NCBI RefSeq assembly: GCF_000733935.1
Contig: NZ_JPON01000001.1
Coordinates: forward strand, 1,844,501-1,908,500
Direction of reading: 5' to 3'
DNA from: Methylomarinum vadi
GTDB lineage: Bacteria > Pseudomonadota > Gammaproteobacteria > Methylococcales > Methylomonadaceae
DNA: 64,000 nucleotides
Part shown: positions 24,702 to 33,827 of the stretch, piece by piece
Numbering within the stretch: the stretch's first letter is position 1
Layout of the letters: each line of letters starts with the position of its first letter
The notes under the pieces: model-generated
What the model was told of the DNA's origin: nothing
Databases searched by the model: none
The model's input: the letters and a program-made list of their open reading frames with translations, nothing else
Made by a program: the position numbers and the translations under genes

Positions 24702-25635
24702 GCTTATCTCCTTTGACCGAACAGACGATTTGTCCGCGTCCGGTGGTGGCATCGCCGCCGAATTGCACCATGCGGCCATGCAAGCCCTGCCAGTGGTCAT
24801 TGCCATTAACCAGCGTATCGACTATCTGTGTGGCTTCCATGCGATTATCGCCTCCGTCGCCTTTTTTATAGCGCTCCCGACTAGCCATCAGGGTCGTATA
24901 AAGCAGGCTTTCCGGCGGCAGGTTTTCGCTGTAGAACAAGGCGCCGCCATCGGCGGTGCCGCTGACATCGTCGATGCGCACATGCGGCTCGACCACGGTG
25001 GAATTGACGGCGAAATAATGCATTTCTTCATTGGAAAGCAGGACCAGATCCTTCTTCAGCTTGTCGCGGAAGAAGCTGTAGTTCTCCCCTTCCGGCAAAC
25101 CGTTTTCAGCCATCCAGTCGGCAATTTGTCCCAATGCATTATCCGCATCCAATTGGGCAACGAGTTCGTAAGCTTCTAGCGCAATGTGATCATCGCTCAA
25201 CAAATCGGGATTGCGCAGCCGGCAATGGCCGCTGGATATGTCAGGAATATTCCAGTCGGCTTGAATGCCAGCCAGCGTCATGTGCCGCTGCAAACGCGCC
25301 AATAACAAGGGCGAGGTTGCGTAGACATAGCCCGCTTTGGCACAACGCACCGGAAACGCCAGTAATTGTCCGTCACCAAAACTGACCGCCCCAGCATGTT
25401 CGGCCGCATCCTTTTCAGGGCCGAAAATCCGCTTCAGCAATTGATTATCGCTGCCGCCCTGCGCCCAATAATCATGGCGAATAGCACCCTTGATGCCGGA
25501 GCCAGCCATGACCGGGTAATCGGTATGTTTTTCGCGTTGAATGGGATTGTCGATCAAGCCGCCGACCGCAGTGCCCGCTCCCATATGCACAGGGCTAATG
25601 CAATATAAAAAAACGATTCGGTTTTCCTGAAACAT
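24694..25635 (-). CDS. cmr4: Cmr4, backbone RNase of the Cmr complex
   Basis: 313 residues. Cmr4 forms the repeated backbone and cuts target RNA at 6-base steps. The catalytic Asp is Asp29 in GLIDNPIQREKHTDYP; the RAMP motifs VMAGSGIKGAIRHDYW and FGGDATTGRGQI are present. Start 25635 is supported by CAGGAGAG upstream; the frame to 25662 is an overlap into cmr3. The intact Asp predicts active RNA cleavage. Confidence 0.95.
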   Translation of the reverse strand: MFQENRIVFLYCISPVHMGAGTAVGGLIDNPIQREKHTDYPVMAGSGIKGAIRHDYWAQGGSDNQLLKRIFGPEKDAAEHAGAVSFGDGQLLAFPVRCAKAGYVYATSPLLLARLQRHMTLAGIQADWNIPDISSGHCRLRNPDLLSDDHIALEAYELVAQLDADNALGQIADWMAENGLPEGENYSFFRDKLKKDLVLLSNEEMHYFAVNSTVVEPHVRIDDVSGTADGGALFYSENLPPESLLYTTLMASRERYKKGDGGDNRMEATQIVDTLVNGNDHWQGLHGRMVQFGGDATTGRGQIVCSVKGDKHD

Positions 25636-25649
25636 AGTCTCTCCTGAAC

Positions 25650-26813
25650 TTAGCGCGGCCATGCCGCAATCATGATATTGTTGAAACCTTCCGCAGAGCG
25701 CCGTTTATCAGGATAAACGGCAATCCGCGACAGTCCTTGTTCGACAAGCTTGTGGAGGGAATCGATAGAGCCCTCGAATTGATCCAACCAGTAAACGCTG
25801 CCGGTATTGACCGCTTTCAGCGCGGGCTTAGGTTTGTTTTCGGCCAAGTCCCAACCGCTGACGGTTTCCGACCGCGTGATAGACGCCGAAACCAGATGCG
25901 CGGCAAATTCGTCAGTTTGCCAAATAATTTCGCCATTTTTTTCAATCATCCCCGGCAACAACCAACCGGACTCAAACAGGCCCGGCGTCGTCAAGAGCAC
26001 CCGGAATCGCTTGCTTTGCTCGATCACAGACCAATCCGGCTCCGGCATAGCCCAGGCGATTTTGCCATGCCTTGCGCCGCGTCCGTCGCCGCCCAAGCGT
26101 ATAACGCCGGTCTCGGGCAGTAGTCCCTTAGCGCCGCTGACACCGGCCAGAAATCCGACATCTTCCGCCATGGCTACGGTATCAACGATATAAAGCTGCC
26201 CTTCAAGAGTCGTTCGCGCCGATTCATCCAAAGCAATACCCAGGCGAGGATCGGTTTGCCAGAGCCGTTTGGATTCAAGCAGGTGTTCCGGTCGAATGGG
26301 TCGGGCATTCAGCCAGGCTGCGATGCCTTGCCGGTTCAACCACAAGCCGCTGTCGGGTTTGGCCTGAGTCGCGGTGCGGAAAACCGGAATCTGCCCGCAC
26401 CGCGCATTACAAAGTATCTGTGGCGCCAATTTTTGTGGCTGTAAATACTGTATTTGCGTTGGTTTATCCGATGCGAAACCGGAAACGATCATATCCGATG
26501 GCAACGGCATATAAATGTCAATTATCTGTCCAGCATCCGTCTTAGCCAACAACAAATGACTGATGCGGAAATCGCCGGGTTCAGTCGGCGACCCCAGGCA
26601 TTGCGCCATCGCTTCAGGCAGGCGTGCATCCCCCACCGCGAATCGACCGCCATCGATGCCCTGTTCAGCCAATATCTGCGCGCGTAACGCGCCGGCGGAC
26701 AGCGACGGCCAGGGCGGCATCACCGCCTCTCCCGGCGTCGATGCGTCGGCGAATAAGCGATTACCGCGCAGATACAGCACGTCCAAAGGCTGCAAGAAAT
26801 GAAATTCCGTCAT
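25650..26813 (-). CDS. cmr3: Cmr3, crRNA-tag binding subunit
   Basis: 387 residues; Cmr3 pairs with Cas10 and holds the 5' tag of the crRNA. Typical features are the opening FHFLQPLDVLYLRGNRLFAD, the loop TPGEAVMPPWPSLSAGALRA and the end YPDKRRSAEGFNNIMIAAWP. The start ATG overlaps the cas10 stop by 4 bases, and cmr4 starts 14 bases after the stop. Confidence 0.94.
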   Translation of the reverse strand: MTEFHFLQPLDVLYLRGNRLFADASTPGEAVMPPWPSLSAGALRAQILAEQGIDGGRFAVGDARLPEAMAQCLGSPTEPGDFRISHLLLAKTDAGQIIDIYMPLPSDMIVSGFASDKPTQIQYLQPQKLAPQILCNARCGQIPVFRTATQAKPDSGLWLNRQGIAAWLNARPIRPEHLLESKRLWQTDPRLGIALDESARTTLEGQLYIVDTVAMAEDVGFLAGVSGAKGLLPETGVIRLGGDGRGARHGKIAWAMPEPDWSVIEQSKRFRVLLTTPGLFESGWLLPGMIEKNGEIIWQTDEFAAHLVSASITRSETVSGWDLAENKPKPALKAVNTGSVYWLDQFEGSIDSLHKLVEQGLSRIAVYPDKRRSAEGFNNIMIAAWPR

Positions 26814-29713
26814 CGTGATCCTCCCGAACGGCTATCGCGCGCCAAGAATTCGGCGACGCCGATGAATTGTGTGATGAAATCGGTTGGTGTTTGCCCCCTG
26901 ATCGACATACCCATCTCGACCAGACTGTGAGCCAAATCGTGATATTTTTCGATACCTTGATTTTGTCTGACTAACGGAAAGGCCAGCGATTTTTCCAAAA
27001 GAGCACGATAAAGTGCCTGGTTATTTTCAAACAGTGCTTGCGGCGGCAATTGCCTCAACCAGTCTTGGGCTATATAGGCCGCCCGCCTCGACATATTTGG
27101 TTCGGCCAATGCATCCCTAAGCCGCATTAACTGCCCCATCGGACTGTCCAGCAGACTTTCCGGTTGATCCGGATGATTGAACCAGGGACAGGTCAGTTTG
27201 ATATCGCCGCCGGAACGCTTCAGTGCATCGATCGCGAAAGCGTTACGGCCGCCCATTTTTTTGGCGCGCTGTTCGGCGGCCCGCACCGATTTCAATACTT
27301 GCCCCAGCGGAGCGGTATGATGGGCGATCACCGCACCGCAGGATGCCGTGGCCCTCTCGCCCATGACCCGGTACAGCGTGTTTTGTTTGCGCACGTAGCC
27401 GTTGCCGATGTCCAGTGGCCTGCCCGCCTGCTTGAACAGCTCCCAGACTTTATCCGGCTCGCCATTGACCGGAAACTGACCGCTGTAAACCAGCCGCAAC
27501 AACATCATCACCGGTAACAGATCATCGACCGCCACCATCGCCATCACATCGTCCCCGCCGGCATAAATCACCTTGCCTTTATACAGATCCTCGACGACAG
27601 TGCGAACCAAATCAAGAGAAAAGCCGTTGAGTGCTTCGGATATCGCCATATGGCGGGCGGGCGAGGCATGACGTAAACTGTCGAGATAAGGCCGTAATTG
27701 GTCGGCATGACGTCGGTCGATGCCGGCTTGCACCTGGCTGTGCCAACTGTCCCGGTAAGGCATGCGATATGTATCCTCGCTACCGGCAAGCCAGGCGCCC
27801 ATGTGATCGCCGTCCAGCAAAATCAGGCCGTAGTAGCTTTCCTGGAAAAACCGGCTCAGGGTATTGGCGATTTCAGGCGTTATTTGGCCTTCCTTGCCGT
27901 CTTTGATAGTGGCTTCGTAAAACGACGGCAGTTTTTTAGCCAATGTGCGTATGGCTTGATTATCCCTCGCCTGTTTCAGCAATTTTTTCGGCAAGGCCGA
28001 TTGCGTATCCCAGTTTTCAAGCTGGGCGCGCAACGCCGTCGGCAAATCATTGTCTTGCGCATTGTTCAGCCATTGTTCGAAGCCGGTGGCAAACGCCATA
28101 TCATGGGTGGATACGACATAGCGCGACAGTCCCTCCAAACCGTCCACCGCATTTTTGATTTCATCGATAAAATGTGTCGGCCACAGCCTTTTCAGCATAT
28201 CCAGGGCACTCAGATGTTCGCCTTTTTTAACCCAGGAAGGTTTTCTTTCGGCGACTTTCAGCCATAAGGTATCTTTTCGTTTACCAGGCGGCAGTTGCAG
28301 TTGTTCCGGGTCGGTCGTCAGCCATTCGTATTCGCCGCTCAGCGTGTTTCGGTAACCCTGTTGCGGCATTTGCTTGAATGTCCGGGTCGATTTGGCCGCC
28401 GCCGCGACCCGGTCCAGCAAATCGAATACGGCCGGATACAACACGCCGGGATTGGGGTTATAGAATTTCCAATTCTGTTCGGGTTCTATGGCTTTATTCA
28501 ATAATTTCCACAATTCGCTGTCCAAAAAACCGGGCATATTGGACTCGGGGTAAAACGGCCGCATCGCGTCAGCCAGTCCTTCGGTATCGACCGAACCCTT
28601 TTGCTGTTGGCATAACCACGGCACCGCTGCCCAATAAACTTCGGGGAAACCGTGCAATTGTTCCTTGAGCTGCTGGTAACAATACAAACCGGTGTCGTCA
28701 TCGATGCGTGCCTCATTTAGACACTGTTTCAGCATGGCTTCCGCTTCGCTGGATACCCAAGCGCGCACTCGCTCTGTCACTTGTTGGGCGAGTTCTTTTG
28801 CCAGCGAAGCCGGAACCAGCGCGACGAATTTGTTCGGCAAAGCAGCCGAGAATAGCGGGTTGCCGTCGGTTTTTGCCTTGCGCCATTCACAATCTTGAAA
28901 TCGTTCCTTCGCCAGGCCCATCTCTTTTTGCAGCCACAAGTCAACCATCGGCACGCCGCGCAATTGCGGAAAAATAATCGCATCCGGACCCAGGCTTTCG
29001 CAAATGACTTTCATTCCTTCCCAGACGATGCGCGACAATAAATGCGAACCGGCCCATAAGTCCGAGGTCGAACGACCCGCAGCGATGAACGACTGCACCG
29101 GGCCGAAGCTGATATTCAGCAATGCCGGTCGATCGTTGTCATCGGCGGCGAAGGCGCCGCAAAAAGCCGAGGTCAAATCCAGGTGCGCCCAGATGGTATG
29201 GTCGGGTATTCGGGTATCGGCCGGCAGCAAGCGCCATAAATGTCCCAAGCCTTCGGGATTGAGTTCCGGACCGAAACGCCAGAAACCGAGCAGGGTTTTA
29301 CGCCAGTCTATCGAACCGTCCGGGTTATTTTCGATCAACGCTTTGAAACTGTCGGTGCTGAATGCCTTGATATGTTCTGGCTCGATGCTCAACGACCCCA
29401 AATCGGCGCTTTTGCCAGTCAGCGGATGTTTGATTTCGGGCTTCTCGTGAAACCGAACCTGTGTCCACTTCGCGAAACGATTATTCGCATCCTGTGGAAA
29501 TTGCGGCCGGTCGGCGGCGGATGCCCAATGATCGGCCTGCTTGATCCGTTTTTTGGTTTTCTCATCCACGCCATCGGGGAAAAAGCTTTTCAGCAATGTT
29601 CGCGTCGTTCCGCCTTCATGGCCGGCCGGGTCGCGCATCAGAACCAAGGCTTTTTCAGCCGGGTCATGCACGCGCGCCGCCAATTTGATTTGCCAGAGTG
29701 TGTTGTTTTCCAT
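26810..29713 (-). CDS. cas10: Cas10/Cmr2, cyclic-oligoadenylate synthase
   Basis: 967 residues, the large subunit of the III-B complex. An HD nuclease motif is visible at the N-terminus (LAARVHDPAEKAL, His16-Asp17), suggesting DNA cleavage. The first palm metal site reads ILLDGDHMGAW (about 631-641) and the second IYAGGDDVMAMV (GGDD 719-722), so the polymerase that turns ATP into cyclic oligoadenylate should be active. This agrees with the presence of several CARF effectors in the locus. Zn-binding Cys and small D4 features cannot be placed with certainty. It lies between cmr1 (1 base upstream) and cmr3 (4-base overlap). Confidence 0.97.
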   Translation of the reverse strand: MENNTLWQIKLAARVHDPAEKALVLMRDPAGHEGGTTRTLLKSFFPDGVDEKTKKRIKQADHWASAADRPQFPQDANNRFAKWTQVRFHEKPEIKHPLTGKSADLGSLSIEPEHIKAFSTDSFKALIENNPDGSIDWRKTLLGFWRFGPELNPEGLGHLWRLLPADTRIPDHTIWAHLDLTSAFCGAFAADDNDRPALLNISFGPVQSFIAAGRSTSDLWAGSHLLSRIVWEGMKVICESLGPDAIIFPQLRGVPMVDLWLQKEMGLAKERFQDCEWRKAKTDGNPLFSAALPNKFVALVPASLAKELAQQVTERVRAWVSSEAEAMLKQCLNEARIDDDTGLYCYQQLKEQLHGFPEVYWAAVPWLCQQQKGSVDTEGLADAMRPFYPESNMPGFLDSELWKLLNKAIEPEQNWKFYNPNPGVLYPAVFDLLDRVAAAAKSTRTFKQMPQQGYRNTLSGEYEWLTTDPEQLQLPPGKRKDTLWLKVAERKPSWVKKGEHLSALDMLKRLWPTHFIDEIKNAVDGLEGLSRYVVSTHDMAFATGFEQWLNNAQDNDLPTALRAQLENWDTQSALPKKLLKQARDNQAIRTLAKKLPSFYEATIKDGKEGQITPEIANTLSRFFQESYYGLILLDGDHMGAWLAGSEDTYRMPYRDSWHSQVQAGIDRRHADQLRPYLDSLRHASPARHMAISEALNGFSLDLVRTVVEDLYKGKVIYAGGDDVMAMVAVDDLLPVMMLLRLVYSGQFPVNGEPDKVWELFKQAGRPLDIGNGYVRKQNTLYRVMGERATASCGAVIAHHTAPLGQVLKSVRAAEQRAKKMGGRNAFAIDALKRSGGDIKLTCPWFNHPDQPESLLDSPMGQLMRLRDALAEPNMSRRAAYIAQDWLRQLPPQALFENNQALYRALLEKSLAFPLVRQNQGIEKYHDLAHSLVEMGMSIRGQTPTDFITQFIGVAEFLARDSRSGGSR

Positions 29714-29714
29714 G

Positions 29715-30836
29715 TTATTGGCTCCCGGTTCTGTCTAATTGTCCGTCCAGGTAGGCGTGGACTTTTTGCCAAATCTCAATCTGATTATTAAGTATCTGTT
29801 TCCTGTTTTTCAAAGCATCCGCCATATCTTCAGGTACAGAACAAGGTATATGAAAAACCAAACCATAAAATTTTTGATCTTGAACAATTACCTTAAACCG
29901 CATTTGGTTGGCTATACGCCCCTTTTGGATTAAATACCCTCGTTTATCTTTTTTAGGCTGTCCATCTCTATAAGTTTCTATCCAGCCGTCCACACCATGA
30001 TGTGTAACGGGATATGAAAGAATGTGACGATTATCCAATGCCGGTTTCGCAGCATCTTGATTTATCTTGAAAGGAAAATTTTCCACTCGGAAACCAATTT
30101 TGATTTCCGCCAGTCGTTTGATTACTTCTCGCCAACTATTGAACGCTTCGGTTTTCCAGATCAATACGCCTTTGCCATCCGTACCGATGGCTTGCGGCCA
30201 TTCATCCTGCAAGCATATTTCCAACGGCCGCTGCACGTTGCCGAGTTCCGCCCGGCCATCCAGAAGTGTCGAGTAATCGGCCAGATCGGGGTTAGCCAGA
30301 GCGATCGACCCCCAACCGTTGCGCGATCGCCCGCCCAAGGTTCCGAACCAGTTAACCAGTTGCATGGTTTGGTTGAAAACAGCCTGTTCAGACTTAGGAT
30401 GCATTAAAATGAGTCGGTTATTTTCCATCGCATCGATTGCCGGTGAATATTTGAGTCCTTTTTTATAGTCCAACGGCCCATAGCCCAAATACAACTGCGA
30501 ACCGACCGGAAATTTAACTTCCGGATGCTTTATTTTCGGGTCTTTGTTATTCCAGGCCATCAAGCTTCCGGGTTGACACTGCGCCAGTTTCATTCTCACT
30601 CGACTGCGCATCGCCCATTCCTTGCCCTTGCCGTCTTTCAACCAGGCATGGCCGAATAAACGTCCTTCCCTTTCACGAATTCTTTGCCAGACATGGCCTT
30701 CTTCACTTGCAACGGCGATCCGCCACCATTGCTGAATCAATGCCTTGAACGGCGATGTTCGCCAAGCGGATTTTTGTTCGGCATCGCCTAAAAATCCGGG
30801 GACATTGAACGCCACCGTATATTCATTTTTCTGCAT
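29715..30836 (-). CDS. cmr1: Cmr1, RAMP subunit of the Cmr complex
   Basis: 373 residues. Cmr1 sits at the top of the complex near the 3' end of the target duplex. Family motifs are FNVPGFLGDAEQKSAWRTSP with FKALIQQWWRIA, LFGHAWLKDGKG, and the glycine-rich NWFGTLGGRSRNGWGSIAL. The last feature is a strong Cmr1 signature. It is the first cmr gene after the CARF protein at 30846. Confidence 0.93.
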   Translation of the reverse strand: MQKNEYTVAFNVPGFLGDAEQKSAWRTSPFKALIQQWWRIAVASEEGHVWQRIREREGRLFGHAWLKDGKGKEWAMRSRVRMKLAQCQPGSLMAWNNKDPKIKHPEVKFPVGSQLYLGYGPLDYKKGLKYSPAIDAMENNRLILMHPKSEQAVFNQTMQLVNWFGTLGGRSRNGWGSIALANPDLADYSTLLDGRAELGNVQRPLEICLQDEWPQAIGTDGKGVLIWKTEAFNSWREVIKRLAEIKIGFRVENFPFKINQDAAKPALDNRHILSYPVTHHGVDGWIETYRDGQPKKDKRGYLIQKGRIANQMRFKVIVQDQKFYGLVFHIPCSVPEDMADALKNRKQILNNQIEIWQKVHAYLDGQLDRTGSQ

Positions 30837-30845
30837 CCTTCCTCC

Positions 30846-31946
30846 TCATAAATATTCAATCTGTTCGTCTTTCAATTCAATCCGGTAATAAGTCCGCGGC
30901 CTTTTCCCGTGCGCGGCGATCAAATAAGGCCCGGCCCTGCCCTGAAGGGCTTTCTTGATGGCGCCGTTGACGCGCGATTTGCGCTGTTCGAAGAAGCTTT
31001 TGCTCATGCCGTGTTGCAAGGCTGCTTCGGTCCTTTCGCCCGCGCCCATTTCGCCGATGATTTCTCGGTAATGTTTCAGATACGCTTGCGCGTAGTCCGG
31101 ATCGGAAACCCCTTCGCTCGGGCAAGAAATAGGCGCTCGCTGTTGCAACTGGTTTTGAATCAGCCAATCATAAAACGCCAAGTCGGCCGGTTTGAGGCGA
31201 ATACCGATGCCTTGCGCGGTGATGACTCTTAGCTTTTGGTCGATGGTCAGCTTTTCCGGGCCCAGCTTTTGCTGGGCCCTCTGCACGGACTTGCTGAAAC
31301 TGCTGCGTCCCGTCAGCAAATCGTCGTCGAGGCCGTGGCGCAGGCGCACGAAGGCGATGTCGGCCAGCACGACTTCGGCCTGCTTGGTATCCAGCGGTTT
31401 GTTGCTGCGGTCGTTGGTATAAATAGTTTGCGAATACGGCGTCGGATAGAAGAATTGCGGATGCGATTCGTAATGGGCCGAAACCAGGACGTGGCTTAGC
31501 CGGTCCTGGTCGCGTCCGTACAGGGACAGGGCGTAGCCGGCATAAAACCCCATCGTTTTCCGCCCGCCGGCGATACTGACATGCAGCCTGTTTTCCGGAT
31601 CGGCGGTAAACTGGCGTATCGTTTCGGTAATGCCGTCGGCCATGGCCCGGTTGTCCTGTTGGCTGCGGATGTCGTGCAAAGGCCGGCCGCTTGCATCGCA
31701 TAGGATATGGATATGGGCTGAGTCGAATCTCGGCGGCCTCAAGCCATAATCCGCGTAAAAACGATTCAGCCAGCGGTCGTTGATCAACGTCAACCGGGCG
31801 CGCTCGGCGCCTTCGTCCGTGGTGAGGATGTGAATGCCGTCCGGCATCTGCTCGCCGTTTCGGTGCAAGGCATACAGGGTTTCGGTCACCACTTGCGGAC
31901 TAAGGCCGGTGACGCATAATAATAGGTTTTTTTGTCTTTGTTCCAT
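30846..31946 (-). CDS. NE0113-family CARF protein, putative ring nuclease or regulator
   Basis: 366 residues. Residues 1-200 form the CARF domain of the NE0113 family: NLLLCVTGLSPQVVTETLYA at the start, GIHILTTDEGAERARLTLI, and the ligand motif VSIAGGRKTMGFYAGYAL at 123-140. Databases often name this family Csm6-type ring nuclease. No HEPN motif (R-x4-H) is found, so it is not a Csm6 RNase. The C-terminal part (about 270-366, with GMSKSFFEQRKSRVNGAIKK and a final YYRIEL strand pair) looks like a winged-helix or related small domain, so a cyclic-oligoadenylate-sensing transcription regulator is another option. It lies between cas6 and cmr1, so it is made together with the interference complex. 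Confidence 0.82.
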   Translation of the reverse strand: MEQRQKNLLLCVTGLSPQVVTETLYALHRNGEQMPDGIHILTTDEGAERARLTLINDRWLNRFYADYGLRPPRFDSAHIHILCDASGRPLHDIRSQQDNRAMADGITETIRQFTADPENRLHVSIAGGRKTMGFYAGYALSLYGRDQDRLSHVLVSAHYESHPQFFYPTPYSQTIYTNDRSNKPLDTKQAEVVLADIAFVRLRHGLDDDLLTGRSSFSKSVQRAQQKLGPEKLTIDQKLRVITAQGIGIRLKPADLAFYDWLIQNQLQQRAPISCPSEGVSDPDYAQAYLKHYREIIGEMGAGERTEAALQHGMSKSFFEQRKSRVNGAIKKALQGRAGPYLIAAHGKRPRTYYRIELKDEQIEYL

Positions 31947-31960
31947 GACTCGATGATTGC

Positions 31961-32929
31961 CTATTTCATTCGATTATCGTCGCTTGGCAAGCTTGCCGTT
32001 TCGATGCTGTAATACCCCAATCCCATGCTGGTGCCCTTGCCGGCGTGGATCCATTGCCCCAGCCACAGATAGGGCCAGAACGGTTCCAGGCCCGGCATGG
32101 CCAGGCTTAATGTTCCGACGACGCCGCCCATGTTCATTTCCGCGTCCTGCCGCGAAGAGTAGCGTTTCCAGTCGAACCATTGCAATTGCTTATCGCTGAA
32201 TTGGATTTGCCTGGCTTGCCGCGTCAGTTCGGCGAAATCGGTTTCCAATGGGGTTTCGCCGTGGAAATAAGTCAGCATCGATATACGCCGCAGCAGGTTG
32301 CCGAAGAAGGCACCGAAATTGAACGATTGCGGGGTCAGATTGCGGCCGTTTTGTTTGATACGCAATGGGGTGTGCAGGACAAGTTCGATGCGATCCGGCA
32401 TGGGAGGCGGTTCGGCCAGGCTATCGGCTCCTGGAAGCGTCAACTGGCCCGCCTGGTATACGGTTGCCATCGTGTCGTTGTTAAGGCGTTGCCGTATGTT
32501 TTCCAGGATAAACGGCTGTCGCCCGCTGCCAATGCCGTCCTGCCCGGCTTTCTGCAAGGCATGCACGATATAGGGAAAAAACTTTTGCCCCTGCCCGATC
32601 ACTATGAGCTCGAGTCGATATTTACCGGCTTCCTCCGCATTCTGCTGCGGAAAGCGCAATACGAAGGGATGCGGGGAAGCCGTGTATTTACGCATCTTTC
32701 CGGCATTTGCCGGCGGAGGCGTCTCGAAGATATAGGAATAGGCGCAGGAACTTTGCAGCATGCAGTCCGCGCAAGCCGTATCGCGGACGATGCAGACCGT
32801 TCTTTTCAGGGCGTGGCCGAACGCGCCGCGCCAGGCGGAGCCTGGGTAGCGCGGCAGCCTGACCGGACCGGCAACGGCAAACTCGAACTGGTAGTGATAA
32901 ACGGGTAAAGCGGGAATATGTGGCGACAT
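31961..32929 (-). CDS. cas6: Cas6, crRNA-processing endoribonuclease
   Basis: 322 residues; first gene of the III-B operon. Cas6 cuts the precursor RNA inside the repeats to give crRNAs with an 8-base 5' tag. Features of the longer Cas6 family (PF10040-like) are the start PALPVYHYQFEFAVAGPV, a Cys-rich insert (CIVRDTACADCMLQSSCAYSYIFE, described here by its four CxxC-like Cys) and the final glycine-rich loop HAGKGTSMGLGYYSIE. Start 32929 is supported by AAGGAGG. The Cys-rich insert could bind zinc. Confidence 0.9.
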   Translation of the reverse strand: MSPHIPALPVYHYQFEFAVAGPVRLPRYPGSAWRGAFGHALKRTVCIVRDTACADCMLQSSCAYSYIFETPPPANAGKMRKYTASPHPFVLRFPQQNAEEAGKYRLELIVIGQGQKFFPYIVHALQKAGQDGIGSGRQPFILENIRQRLNNDTMATVYQAGQLTLPGADSLAEPPPMPDRIELVLHTPLRIKQNGRNLTPQSFNFGAFFGNLLRRISMLTYFHGETPLETDFAELTRQARQIQFSDKQLQWFDWKRYSSRQDAEMNMGGVVGTLSLAMPGLEPFWPYLWLGQWIHAGKGTSMGLGYYSIETASLPSDDNRMK

Positions 32930-32961
32930 TGCTGAACCTCCTTGTTTAACGAATGTATCGG

Positions 32962-32990
32962 ATACTAACAATCAGGGTGATGTTTGACAA
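32962..32990 (-). promoter_or_regulatory. Promoter of the III-B operon
   Basis: On the minus strand TTGTCA (32990-32985), a 17-base spacer and TAGTAT (32967-32962) give a good sigma-70 match 33 bases before the cas6 start. The rest of 32991-33270 is a divergent intergenic region with no gene. Confidence 0.6.
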
Positions 32991-33270
32991 GCTTGCCGCA
33001 GGCGCTTTTATGTAGTCCATAGCTTACAGACTTACGTACAATATACAGTCCACGCCCCTTCCTGTAGCATCGTTCGCGTTGATTGCTTTTCTGAAAATTA
33101 AGGAATTGCCGGTTAATACAGTATTTGCGGTTAAGGGAAATCGTATTTTCCTTAACAGAGCGCCGAGAATTCGGGGACGGATTGATTCAGCGCTTCCTTA
33201 AAAATCGAGACATCGACAAGAATACAACAACTCAATTAATAACAATCTCAAAAAACCGGGGGGCATTGAT

Positions 33271-33552
33271 ATGAAATTCCTATCTGCTTTTCTTTTCATG
33301 CTGTCGTCATCGATCGTTCAGGCCGACCAGGCTGCCATCACCCACGTAAAAATCGAATGCAGCTGGGGTAAGTTAACCATGGAAATGAGTCAAAACGACG
33401 GCTCTTCTCTCGCCGCGCTTGTGTCTGAAGCAACGGAAAATGGCCATGCACCGACGAATGGGCCTCGCATTGGCCTGGCTAGCGCCATGGCCCAAGGGAA
33501 ATTGCAGGAAACGTGTATGATGCTGGAGGATTTACTTTATGAGCGGGTGTGA
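33271..33552 (+). CDS. Small exported protein of unknown function
   Basis: 93 residues with a signal peptide (MKFLSAFLFMLSSSIVQA, cut before DQAA). The mature part of about 75 residues has two Cys (IECSWG, QETCMM) that could form a disulfide. GGGGGG precedes the ATG by 8 bases and a terminator lies 165 bases after the stop. I do not recognise a family. It is divergent from the CRISPR operon and may be unrelated to it. Confidence 0.6.
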   Translation: MKFLSAFLFMLSSSIVQADQAAITHVKIECSWGKLTMEMSQNDGSSLAALVSEATENGHAPTNGPRIGLASAMAQGKLQETCMMLEDLLYERV

Positions 33553-33716
33553 ATGAAGGCGTTTAATGGATACGATACCGTTCGCACTTTAAAATTCGGT
33601 TTTTATGAACCTTCATCCAACCTTCTCCCGGTGGGAGAAGTTATCAATGTGCCGAATTTTGAAGTGCAATGGCTATCACAACGTATCGTTCAGAATTGCA
33701 AAGATCGGTCAGAGTC

Positions 33717-33745
33717 AAGGCCGGCTCAACGCGCCGGCCTTGTTT
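33717..33745. terminator. Terminator between convergent genes
   Basis: AAGGCCGG (33717-33724) pairs with CCGGCCTT (33734-33741), followed by GTTTA. It lies between the small exported protein gene and the convergent SulP gene. The interval 33553-33716 has an open frame of 64 codons that runs into this stem and is not taken as a gene. Confidence 0.65.
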
Positions 33746-33827
33746 AGATTATTGATGTTGAAGACCCAAACTAAAAACACGATCCCCCTAATAAAGCCCT
33801 AAACCCGGTTACCAAGGGACCCGCCAT

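Noticed and set aside
30846-31946. Csm6 RNase identity for the CARF protein
   Set aside because: No HEPN R-x4-H motif was found; database naming of the family is misleading here.
33553-33747. 64-codon frame after the small exported protein
   Set aside because: No ribosome site of its own and it runs into a terminator stem.
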